NCBI GenBank assembly: GCA_030054015.1
Contig: JASGCR010000003.1
Coordinates: 1 to 8,293 of the forward strand
Reading direction: 5' to 3'
Length of the DNA stretch: 8,293 nucleotides
From: Candidatus Symbiobacter sp.
GTDB taxonomy: Bacteria; Pseudomonadota; Alphaproteobacteria; Elsterales; Elsteraceae
In this document: positions 1 through 6,056 of the stretch, piece by piece
Position numbering within the stretch: the first letter of the stretch is position 1
Layout: every line of letters starts with the position of its first letter
Made by a program: the position numbers and the translations under genes
The notes under the pieces: model-generated
Database searches by the model: none
Seen by the model: the letters and a program-made list of their open reading frames with translations, nothing else
What the model was told of the DNA's origin: nothing

Positions 1-272
1 CTTGCCTTGCTAAGGCTTTTGCTATCGCAAAAGCCAAGCGCGGCGACGCTCAGAATGACACTCCGATTACTTGTTCAGACCTTCCTTAGGAAGGGGAGGA
101 TAGAAACTCTATGCGAGGGAATGCGAGCATTAGAGTTTCACGGGTAAGGGTTATGATTTGGAAGTTAATTACACCAACCCCACCTAGACTTCGTATGCTT
201 TGCTGCCGCCGCCTATCCTTACGCGGCGGATGCGGCGGATAATGACGCGCTTCCGTTTAATTTGCGGCGCGC
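1..272. repeat. Gene-free region downstream of rplQ with several inverted repeats
   Basis: I see no gene here. There are four stem-loops. GGCTTTTGC/GCAAAAGCC at 14-22 and 27-35 is perfect, nine pairs with a four-base loop. CCTTCC/GGAAGG is at 80-85 and 89-94. GAAACTCTA/TAGAGTTTC at 103-111 and 131-139 has nine pairs, with ATGCGAG twice in the loop side at 111-117 and 121-127. CCGCCGC/GCGGCGG is at 206-212 and 223-229. GCGGCGGAT is tandemly duplicated at 223-240. None is followed by a T tract on the rplQ strand, so no classical terminator is evident. The density of palindromes suggests composite REP-like intergenic repeats. The rplQ transcript may end within these structures. Confidence 0.6.
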
Positions 273-671
273 TTACGGCGAAACCGGGCGATCTTTTTTG
301 CCCTTGGCAGCGGGGTCGCGGTCAACCAATTCGATGACGGCCATCGCCGCCGCATCGCCCTTGCGGAATCCGGCTTTGACCACCCGGGTGTACCCGCCGG
401 GACGACCCTCGTAACGTTTGGCCAATTGGTCAAAAATCTTATTGGTGGCGGGGCCATCTTGCAATTTGGCGAAGGCTTGCCGCCGCGCATGAAGCCCTCC
501 GCGTTTGCCCAAACTGATCAGTTTCTCGACAATCGGGCGCAAATCCTTGGCTTTGGGCAAAGTTGTGGTGATTTGTTCGTGTTCGATCAAGGATACCGCC
601 ATGTTCGAGAACATCGCCAAACGATGAGGGGTGGTGCGGTTCAATTTCCGACCATAGACACCATGACGCAT
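273..671 (-). CDS. rplQ: 50S ribosomal protein L17
   Basis: L17 is a large-subunit protein near the polypeptide exit tunnel on the solvent face. The 132-residue product has the core MRHGVYGRKLNRTTPHRLAMF (1-21), SLIEHEQITTTLPKAKDLRPIVEKLISLGK (27-56), and YTRVVKAGFRKGDAAAMAVIELVD (94-117), with a Lys/Pro tail. A TTG two codons upstream is in frame, but the ATG at 671 gives the conserved MRH beginning and has GGAG six bases upstream. It is the usual last gene of the alpha operon. About 272 bases with no gene follow it in this window. Confidence 0.96.
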   Translation of the reverse strand: MRHGVYGRKLNRTTPHRLAMFSNMAVSLIEHEQITTTLPKAKDLRPIVEKLISLGKRGGLHARRQAFAKLQDGPATNKIFDQLAKRYEGRPGGYTRVVKAGFRKGDAAAMAVIELVDRDPAAKGKKDRPVSP

Positions 672-760
672 AACCAACTCCCACTTGCATAAAAAAATCT
701 AAACCGATGGTTCCCAAAATAAAATCGGAATGATTCCAATTAATTTTGCGACCACTGAAC

Positions 761-1777
761 TTAATAAGGCTCATCCATTCGCCGGGCCAATTCCTCGATG
801 TTTTCCGGCGGCCAGCTGGGAATATCCATCCCCAGACCCAATCCCATATGAGACAAAACTTCTTTGATTTCATTCAAAGATTTGCGCCCAAAATTCGGCG
901 TACGCAGCATTTCGGATTCGCTTTTCTGCACCAAATCGCCGATGTAAATGATGTTGTCATTTTTCAAGCAATTGGCCGAGCGCACCGACAATTCCAATTC
1001 ATCGACCTTGCGCAACAGATTCTTGTTAAAGGGAAGGTCACCCGCCAAACCGGACTCGCCCATTTGTTGCGGCTCGTCAAAATTGATAAAGAGATCAAGC
1101 TGATCCTTCAGAATCCGCGCCGCCAAAGCCACCGCGTCATCTGGTCGCACCGCCCCGTTGGTTTCGACATCCAGCGTCAATTTATCATAATCGGTGATTT
1201 GTCCCACCCGACTATTTTCGACGCGATACGTCACCTTGGAAACCGGCGAGAAAATCGCATCAACCGGAATAAGGCCGATGGGCGCATCTTCGGGGCGGTT
1301 TTGCGCCGCCGGTTGATAGCCTTTGCCCGACATGACGGTAAATTCAGCCGAGATTTTTGCCCCGCGATCCAGCGTCATCAGCACCAAATCGGGATTCATA
1401 ATCTCGATGTCCGAACCGGTTTCGATCATACTGGCGGTAATTTCGCCCGGGCCGGTGGCCTTTAAGCGCATTTTTTTGGGTTGATCCCCCGCCATGCGCA
1501 AGGCCAGCATTTTGACATTCAAGACAATGTCGGTCACGTCTTCGCGCACGCCCTGGATCGAAGAAAATTCATGCAGAACCCCATCGATTTGCAGCGAAGT
1601 CACCGCCGCGCCGCGCAAGGACGACAACAATATCCGGCGCAAGCTATTACCCAATGTAAGCCCAAAACCACGTTCCAAAGGTTCGGCCACAATCCGCGCG
1701 TAACGCGCGGAATCGTCGCCCGCTTCGACCGCCAGCTTGTTCGGTTTGATAAGATTCTTCCAATTATTTTGGATCAC
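761..1777 (-). CDS. rpoA: DNA-directed RNA polymerase subunit alpha, GTG start
   Basis: The alpha subunit dimerises to nucleate RNA polymerase assembly (alpha2, then beta and beta-prime) and its C-terminal domain contacts UP elements and activators. The 338-residue product is standard for alphaproteobacteria. The N-terminal domain spans about 1-235 with EPLERGFGLTLGNSLRRILLSSL (32-54) and the LHEFSSIQGVREDVTDIVLN region (68-87). A linker near 236-250 leads to the C-terminal domain (about 253-320) with ELSVRSANCLKNDNIIYIGDL at 262-282. Arg266 corresponds to the DNA-contacting Arg265 of E. coli. TPNFGRKSLNEIKEVL is at 293-308. The start codon is GTG, preceded by GAGGG at seven bases. The gene lies after rpsK across a spacer holding a strong hairpin, and rplQ follows after 89 bases. 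Confidence 0.98.
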   Translation of the reverse strand: MIQNNWKNLIKPNKLAVEAGDDSARYARIVAEPLERGFGLTLGNSLRRILLSSLRGAAVTSLQIDGVLHEFSSIQGVREDVTDIVLNVKMLALRMAGDQPKKMRLKATGPGEITASMIETGSDIEIMNPDLVLMTLDRGAKISAEFTVMSGKGYQPAAQNRPEDAPIGLIPVDAIFSPVSKVTYRVENSRVGQITDYDKLTLDVETNGAVRPDDAVALAARILKDQLDLFINFDEPQQMGESGLAGDLPFNKNLLRKVDELELSVRSANCLKNDNIIYIGDLVQKSESEMLRTPNFGRKSLNEIKEVLSHMGLGLGMDIPSWPPENIEELARRMDEPY

Positions 1778-1801
1778 GGGATAGCCCTCAGTTATTTTTG
1801 G

Positions 1802-1820
1802 TGCAGCCCAAAAGGCTGCA
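1802..1820 (-). promoter_or_regulatory. Perfect inverted repeat between rpsK and rpoA
   Basis: TGCAGCC (1802-1808) and GGCTGCA (1814-1820) form a perfect seven-pair stem with a five-base loop, in the 117-base rpsK-rpoA spacer, about 24 bases before the rpoA GTG. On the coding strand there is no T tract after it, so it is not a classical terminator. It could be an RNA processing site, a translational control element, or an intergenic repeat remnant. A ten-base AT palindrome (TAAAATTTTA, 1831-1840) lies just upstream in the direction of transcription. Confidence 0.5.
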
Positions 1821-1894
1821 GTGGAACGGATAAAATTTTAAGGCCGGGCAACCGACCGGTTAAGTCGCTTGCCCACAAGGCATCGCGCCAAACC

Positions 1895-2287
1895 TCAGAC
1901 GCGGCGACGTTTAGGCGGGCGACAACCATTATGGGGTATGGGGGTCACATCCCGAATCGCCCCCACGGCAAAACCCACCGCTTGCAAAGCCCGTAAGGCC
2001 GACTCACGCCCCGAACCTGGCCCTTTTACCTCAATATCGACGGATTTCATGCCATGTTCCATCGCCTTGCGCCCGGCATCTTCGGCGGCCATTTGGGCCG
2101 CATAAGGGGTAGATTTGCGGCTTCCCTTAAATCCTTTGGAACCGGAGGACGACCAGGCAATCACATTTCCCTGGGCATCGCTTATGGTAACCACCGTGTT
2201 GTTAAACGAAGCATTGACATGCGCCACCCCAGAGGTGATGTTTTTGCGTTCACGGCGACGAATTCGGTTTGCGGCTGGCTTTGCCAT
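1895..2287 (-). CDS. rpsK: 30S ribosomal protein S11
   Basis: S11 lies on the platform of the small subunit, next to the mRNA exit region and the E site. The 130-residue product has the family length. It has a basic N-terminus (RIRRRERKNITSGVAHVNASFNNT, 8-31), ITVSD-like strand residues VVTISDAQGN at 32-41, WSSSGSKGFKGSRKSTPYAAQ at 45-65, KGPGSGRESALRAL at 88-101, and the family C-terminus IRDVTPIPHNGCRPPKRRRV. Two consecutive ATG codons are present. The second (2287) is chosen because AAGGA lies six bases upstream of it, against only three bases for the first, and because MAK is the usual beginning. Confidence 0.96.
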   Translation of the reverse strand: MAKPAANRIRRRERKNITSGVAHVNASFNNTVVTISDAQGNVIAWSSSGSKGFKGSRKSTPYAAQMAAEDAGRKAMEHGMKSVDIEVKGPGSGRESALRALQAVGFAVGAIRDVTPIPHNGCRPPKRRRV

Positions 2288-2352
2288 CATCTATCCTTTG
2301 CTAATTTCGTCCATTACATGCGACGAAAATTCACGAATTGGTACTTCACGGC

Positions 2353-2386
2353 CCAGGCATTTGCGGCCTGGTTTATGCGCCCTGGT
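2353..2386 (-). repeat. Inverted repeat and imperfect tandem duplication between rpsM and rpsK
   Basis: CCAGGC (2353-2358) and GCCTGG (2366-2371) make a six-pair stem with a seven-base loop. The right arm sits in TGCGGCCTGGT (2362-2372), which is repeated with one change as TGCGCCCTGGT at 2376-2386, a period of 14. No T tract follows on the coding strand. It lies immediately after the rpsM stop; function unknown. Confidence 0.45.
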
Positions 2387-2395
2387 GTAGAAAGA

Positions 2396-2764
2396 TTATT
2401 TCTTCTTACCGGCGATGGGTTTGGCTTTACCTTTGCGGGTACGTGCATTGGTATGGGTGCGTTGCCCCCGCACCGGCAAATTCTTGCGGTGACGCAACCC
2501 GCGATAACAGCCCAAATCCATCAAGCGTTTAATATGAATCGACACATCGCGGCGCAAATCCCCCTCAACCGTATAATCACGGTCAATGAGTTCACGGATG
2601 CGCAACACCTCATCATCGCTGAGTTGATTTACGCGCTTTTCGGCAGAAATCCCCAATTTTCCAATGATCTGCTTGGCACGAGTCGGGCCAATTCCGTAAA
2701 TATAGGTCAGGCCGATCTCCACACGTTTTTGGGTCGGAATGTTTACACCAGCTATACGCGCCAA
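2396..2764 (-). CDS. rpsM: 30S ribosomal protein S13, TTG start
   Basis: S13 sits in the head of the small subunit and forms intersubunit bridges with the large subunit and contacts the P-site tRNA. The longest frame opens with a TTG at 2779, but that TTG overlaps the Shine-Dalgarno sequence. The second TTG at 2764 is preferred: GAGGAG (2777-2772) lies seven bases before it, and translation then begins MARIAGVNIPTQKR, the conserved S13 N-terminus. The resulting 122-residue product has family length, with the helix-two-turn-helix region GIGPTRAKQI at 24-33, RGLRHRKNLPVRGQRTHTNARTRKG at 88-112 and a basic C-terminal tail. It is the first gene after the internal promoter, and rpsK follows after about 108 bases. 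Confidence 0.95.
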   Translation of the reverse strand: MARIAGVNIPTQKRVEIGLTYIYGIGPTRAKQIIGKLGISAEKRVNQLSDDEVLRIRELIDRDYTVEGDLRRDVSIHIKRLMDLGCYRGLRHRKNLPVRGQRTHTNARTRKGKAKPIAGKKK

Positions 2765-2771
2765 GTTTGCT

Positions 2772-2777
2772 CTCCTC
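2772..2777 (-). promoter_or_regulatory. Shine-Dalgarno site that fixes the rpsM start
   Basis: GAGGAG on the minus strand lies seven bases before the TTG at 2764. It overlaps the alternative upstream TTG at 2779, which therefore cannot be served by it. This decides the start in favour of the MARIAGVNIP N-terminus. Confidence 0.85.
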
Positions 2778-2827
2778 AATTATCCGAAGCGTCAAATTGC
2801 CGCTTCATTTCATTCTCTTGAATCACC

Positions 2828-2859
2828 AAAAAAACCACACGGCATTTTCGTATTACCGT
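2828..2859 (-). terminator. Hairpin plus T tract in the rpsM leader (possible attenuator or adk terminator)
   Basis: On the minus strand ACGGTA (2859-2854) can pair with TGCCGT (2844-2839), one pair being G-U, around a nine-base loop. After four bases comes a run of seven T (2834-2828). The stem is short and only moderately GC-rich, so termination would be weak. It lies just downstream of the candidate promoter, so it could end read-through from adk, attenuate the new transcript, or have no role. Confidence 0.35.
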
Positions 2860-2870
2860 AAAAGCACAGA

Positions 2871-2898
2871 ATTATACACATTGTGGGCAGAGGTTCAA
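2871..2898 (-). promoter_or_regulatory. Candidate sigma70-type promoter for rpsM-rpsK-rpoA-rplQ
   Basis: On the minus strand a -35-like TTGAAC (2898-2893) and a perfect -10 TATAAT (2876-2871) are separated by 16 bases. It lies 18 bases after the adk stop and predicts a transcript start near 2864, about 100 bases before the rpsM TTG. This would allow the alpha-operon genes to be transcribed independently of the spc genes. The hexamers are seen directly. Promoter activity is inferred. Confidence 0.65.
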
Positions 2899-2916
2899 GG
2901 GGAAATTTTCATGTCC

Positions 2917-3567
2917 TTAAACCGCCGCAAAAATTGCCATAATCTGTTCCGTTACATGGGAAAAATTATCCATACCATTAATCGAATGCAGTACGCCGCG
3001 ATTTTTATAATACGGAATAAGCTGTGCCGTCTGAGCGTTAAACAAAGTCAATCTTTCCCGCAAAGTGGCCTCGGAATCATCGTTGCGCCTGATAAATTTG
3101 TCGCCACCACATTGATCACATTTATCCGCCGCCTTTGGCATCTTAAAATAATCATTATATCCGGCACCACAATTGGCACAGGTAAAACGCCCGGCAATTC
3201 GCTTGATCAAAATTTCGCTCTCAACCTCAAAATTGATAACGAAATCAATTTTTTTCGCTTTGCGGTTCAGCAACTCATCCAAACCCTCCGCCTGCACCAG
3301 GGTACGCGGAAAACCATCTAAAATGAAACCATACTCACAATCCGGCTGCTCAATCCGATCCGCGATGATTTTTAGCATGATCGGATCGGGCATAAGCCCG
3401 CCGCTTTTCATCACCGACTCCGCCTCTTGCCCGATTTTACTTTTCGATGCCACTTCACGACGCAGCATGTCCCCGGTCGATAATTGCTTTAAGTTAAATT
3501 TATTTTCAAGCAAAGCAGCTTGGGTTCCCTTTCCCGCGCCCGGAGGGCCGATAAGTATGATATTCAT
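2917..3567 (-). CDS. adk: Adenylate kinase with four-cysteine zinc-type LID
   Basis: Adenylate kinase catalyses the reversible phosphoryl transfer ATP + AMP = 2 ADP in the cytoplasm, keeping adenine nucleotides in balance. The 216-residue product is a long-form enzyme. The P-loop is GPPGAGKGT at 7-15, the AMP-binding region includes STGDMLR at 30-36, and the nucleotide-binding signature FILDGFPRT is at 81-89. The LID domain carries Cys130, Cys133, Cys150 and Cys153 in a CxxC...CxxC pattern, the known structural zinc site found in many Gram-positive and alphaproteobacterial enzymes; E. coli Adk lacks it. The ATG follows the secY TAA with no gap. A G-rich stretch at the secY end is the only nearby Shine-Dalgarno candidate. 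A promoter for the downstream genes begins 18 bases after the stop. Confidence 0.98.
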   Translation of the reverse strand: MNIILIGPPGAGKGTQAALLENKFNLKQLSTGDMLRREVASKSKIGQEAESVMKSGGLMPDPIMLKIIADRIEQPDCEYGFILDGFPRTLVQAEGLDELLNRKAKKIDFVINFEVESEILIKRIAGRFTCANCGAGYNDYFKMPKAADKCDQCGGDKFIRRNDDSEATLRERLTLFNAQTAQLIPYYKNRGVLHSINGMDNFSHVTEQIMAIFAAV

Positions 3568-4923
3568 TTATCCCCGCCCCCCGCCGCGCAATCTCGATTT
3601 TTTGATCAAGCCTTCATATTGATGGGCAATTAGATGCGAATGAATCTGCGCCACCGTATCCATCGTCACCGATACCACGATCAGCAAGCTTGTCCCACCA
3701 AAAAAGAACGGTACCGAATATTGGGCAATCAGAATTTCCGGCAGCACGCAAATAAGCGAAAGATAACCCGCCCCCAAAACCGTCAATCGGGTCAAAATAA
3801 AATCAAGATAATCGGCGGTATTTTTGCCCGGCCGAATCCCCAACACAAAACCGCCATGTTTTTTCAGATTATCCGCCGTTTCCGCCGGATTAAACACAAT
3901 CGCAGTGTAAAAGAACGAGAAAAACACAATCAAGAACACATAAAAAGTCAGATAAAGCGGTTGACCATGCGCCAGGCTTTGCGACACAGCGCGCAGCCAT
4001 TCCGGCATAAGCGGGCTGTTGGTGCCGAATCCAATAATGGTGGCCGGAATAAGCAGCAAGGAAGAGGCAAAAATCGGCGGTATCACACCCGACGTATTCA
4101 GTTTCAAGGGCAAATGCGAGGAATCACCGCCATAGATTTTATTGCCTTGCTGACGTTTGGGATATTGGATCAGAATCCGACGCTGCGCCCGTTCAAAAAA
4201 CACAATAAAGGTCACAACCCCAAGCACCAAAACCACCAACACCAAGATAAAAAAGGCCGATAACGCCCCGGTGCGGGTCAATTCCAAAGTCCCAACCAAG
4301 GCATGGGGAAGATTAGCCACGATCCCGGAAAATATGATCAAAGAAATGCCATTGCCAATGCCGCGGGCGGTGATTTGTTCGCCCAGCCACATCACAAACA
4401 TGGTGCCGCCGACCAAAGTAATGACCGTGGTCAGACGGAAAAAATAACCCGGTTCAAGCACGGCGAGATTGCCACTCTGCCCCGCCATGGCTTCGAGTCC
4501 GACACTCATGCCATAGGCCTGGGCTGCGGCCAACACAACCGTCAAAATTCTGGTATATTGGTTGAGAACTTTACGACCGGCTTCCCCTTCTTTTTTTAGG
4601 GCTTCCAAAGTTTTACTCACCGCGCTCATTAACTGAATGATGATGGATGCCGAAATATACGGCATGATGTTCAAGGCAAAGATCGTCATACGTTGCAAGG
4701 CACCGCCCGCCAGCATGTCGAACATACCCAAAATGCCGCCTTGATGTTGTTGGAAAATTTCCGCCAACACCTTGCCATCAATCCCCGGCAAGGGGATATA
4801 GGTACCCAAACGATAGACGATCAACGCCGCCAACGTAAACCAGATACGCTTTTTTAACTCGGTGGCTTTGGCAAAAGCACCGAAATTAATATTGGCAGCA
4901 AGTTGTTCTGCGGCGGAGGCCAT
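3568..4923 (-). CDS. secY: Protein translocase subunit SecY
   Basis: SecY is the inner-membrane channel of the Sec translocon. It works with SecE, SecG and SecA to move unfolded preproteins across the membrane, and with the signal recognition pathway to insert membrane proteins. The 451-residue product has the expected length and about ten hydrophobic segments, roughly at 26-45, 72-100, 124-142, 160-180, 188-208, 218-242, 276-300, 324-345, 378-398 and 402-420. Recognisable landmarks are YRLGTYIPLPGID (37-49), the cytosolic loop ERAQRRILIQYPKRQ (244-258), and NPAETADNLKKHGGFVLGIRPGKNTADYL (345-373), the loop implicated in SecA and ribosome contact. AGGA lies nine bases before the ATG. The stop codon directly abuts the adk start codon, which suggests coupled translation. 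Confidence 0.98.
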   Translation of the reverse strand: MASAAEQLAANINFGAFAKATELKKRIWFTLAALIVYRLGTYIPLPGIDGKVLAEIFQQHQGGILGMFDMLAGGALQRMTIFALNIMPYISASIIIQLMSAVSKTLEALKKEGEAGRKVLNQYTRILTVVLAAAQAYGMSVGLEAMAGQSGNLAVLEPGYFFRLTTVITLVGGTMFVMWLGEQITARGIGNGISLIIFSGIVANLPHALVGTLELTRTGALSAFFILVLVVLVLGVVTFIVFFERAQRRILIQYPKRQQGNKIYGGDSSHLPLKLNTSGVIPPIFASSLLLIPATIIGFGTNSPLMPEWLRAVSQSLAHGQPLYLTFYVFLIVFFSFFYTAIVFNPAETADNLKKHGGFVLGIRPGKNTADYLDFILTRLTVLGAGYLSLICVLPEILIAQYSVPFFFGGTSLLIVVSVTMDTVAQIHSHLIAHQYEGLIKKSRLRGGGRG

Positions 4924-4981
4924 TAATATAATTCCTGGTACATAATGTTAGGCGTTTAACCGATGTTTTAGCGGCATAAAT

Positions 4982-5449
4982 TCAGGCCGCCGATGAAGTC
5001 AAGGTCACGCTGCCGCCCAGTTTCTCAACCGCGCTGACCGCATTGGGGGATGCGGTCGCAACCGTCAGGGAAATTTTGGTCGATAACAACCCCCCCGCCA
5101 AAAGTTTTACCGCGATTTTGCCCGAACGCACCAAACCAGCATCCGCCAGAATTTCTGGCGTTAATGGATTTTTGGCATCGAGACGTTTGGCATCAATGGC
5201 TTGTTGCAAGCGACCCAAATTAACGATTTGCACCTCTTTGCGAAACAAGGATTTAAACCCGCGTTTCGGCAAACGCATGTGCAACGGCATTTGACCGCCT
5301 TCAAATCCATTGATCGCAACGCCGGTACGCGACCCTTGGCCTTTGACACCGCGACCAGAGGTCTTGCCAAGGCCCGATCCAATGCCACGCCCGACCCGCG
5401 TACGTTTGCGCCGCGCCCCATGATTGTCTTTTATTTCATTAAGCTGCAT
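4982..5449 (-). CDS. rplO: 50S ribosomal protein L15
   Basis: L15 is a late-assembling large-subunit protein whose extended N-terminal half threads into 23S rRNA. The 155-residue product begins MQLNEIKDNHGARRKRTRVGRGIG and has the Gly/Lys/Arg-rich GKTSGRGVKGQGSRTG segment at 28-43. GGQMPLHMRLPKRGF follows at 51-65 and the globular C-terminal domain lies after about residue 75. An in-frame start seven codons upstream (5470) was rejected. The ATG at 5449 gives the conserved family N-terminus and has AGGA eight bases before it. The gene is separated from rpmD by an unusually long 168-base spacer, and secY follows after 58 bases. Confidence 0.96.
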   Translation of the reverse strand: MQLNEIKDNHGARRKRTRVGRGIGSGLGKTSGRGVKGQGSRTGVAINGFEGGQMPLHMRLPKRGFKSLFRKEVQIVNLGRLQQAIDAKRLDAKNPLTPEILADAGLVRSGKIAVKLLAGGLLSTKISLTVATASPNAVSAVEKLGGSVTLTSSAA

Positions 5450-5471
5450 AATTTCGATCCTGTTGCTCAAC

Positions 5472-5572
5472 CCAGATTAATCCAGATTAACGGTCATATT
5501 TTTGGCACATTGCGCGCCTTGCGTACCTTACGTACCTCGTGCGCCTTGCGTACCTTGGCCCCCTGAGGCCTC
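5472..5572. repeat. Short direct repeats in the rpmD-rplO spacer
   Basis: The 168-base spacer contains GCGCCTTGCGTACCTT twice, at 5514-5529 and 5541-5556 (period 27), with a third CGTACCT between them at 5531-5537. CCAGATTAA occurs twice at 5472-5480 and 5482-5490 (period 10). An eight-base palindrome GAGGCCTC is at 5565-5572. No open frame or promoter stands out. The spacer probably grew by local duplication. Confidence 0.6.
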
Positions 5573-5617
5573 GCCCCAGATGGCGCACGCAAAAATCGCC
5601 CCTCATTTCGCGCCGCT

Positions 5618-6052
5618 TCAGTCAATCACCGCGACCAAATGAGGGAGTTTATTAATCATCCCGCGCACCGCAGGCGTGTCCTCTAACGTACGGGTTCGAT
5701 TCATTTTGTTCAAGCCCAAACCGATCAAAGTTTGACGCTGTACCGCCGGACGCCCGACCGGACTGGCAATTTGCTTGACCGTAAGGGTTGAACCGGTTTT
5801 AGCTGCATTTTTGGCCTTGGGCTTAGCTGCCGTTTTGGCCTTAGCCGCCGCTTTAGGCTGCGCACCCGAAACGCCAGCAGAAGCGGCAGAAACCGACTTT
5901 TTCGCGGTCTTTGCTGCGGCGGCATCATCTCCCGCCAGGCCCGATTTCACGCCCTTAGAATCGGCGCCCTTAGAATCGGCGCCCTTAGAATCGGCGGAAG
6001 ATTTTTTGGCGGGGGTTTTGGCCGCGCTTGCTGATTTGGTTGATTCTGCCAT
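5618..6052 (-). CDS. rpmD: 50S ribosomal protein L30 with long Ala/Lys-rich N-terminal extension
   Basis: L30 is a small large-subunit protein, usually about 60 residues in bacteria. The L30 domain here is residues 88-144: STLTVKQIASPVGRPAVQRQ, then TLIGLGLNKMNRTRTLEDTPAVRGMINKLPHLV, a clear full-length match. It is preceded by about 87 residues that are about one third Ala, with 18 Lys and no Arg, resembling the disordered tail of histone H1-like proteins. Residues 20-34 are three exact ADSKG repeats encoded by an exact 15-base DNA repeat. The start chosen is the ATG at 6052, four bases after the rpsE stop, with GAGG nine bases upstream inside the rpsE end. A longer frame running back into rpsE was rejected. 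The tail stays in frame with L30 and no RBS-backed start was seen just before the domain, so an extended protein is likely. A downstream start cannot be excluded. Confidence 0.9.
   Translation of the reverse strand: MAESTKSASAAKTPAKKSSADSKGADSKGADSKGVKSGLAGDDAAAAKTAKKSVSAASAGVSGAQPKAAAKAKTAAKPKAKNAAKTGSTLTVKQIASPVGRPAVQRQTLIGLGLNKMNRTRTLEDTPAVRGMINKLPHLVAVID
5951..5995 (-). repeat. Perfect 15-base triplicate inside rpmD
   Basis: GCCCTTAGAATCGGC on the plus strand occurs three times with no mismatch, at 5951-5965, 5966-5980 and 5981-5995. On the coding strand it encodes ADSKG three times (L30 residues 20-34). The absence of even silent differences suggests a recent expansion or active slippage. 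Confidence 0.95.
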
Positions 6053-6056
6053 AATT

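Noticed and set aside
746..1465. 239-codon plus-strand open frame
   Set aside because: It is wholly antisense to rpoA and explained by the codon pattern of that gene.
1802..1820. Rho-independent terminator before rpoA
   Set aside because: The stem is good, but no T run follows it on the transcribed strand.
2054..2821. 255-codon plus-strand open frame
   Set aside because: It runs antisense across rpsK and rpsM, whose products are unmistakable, and its translation resembles no family I know.
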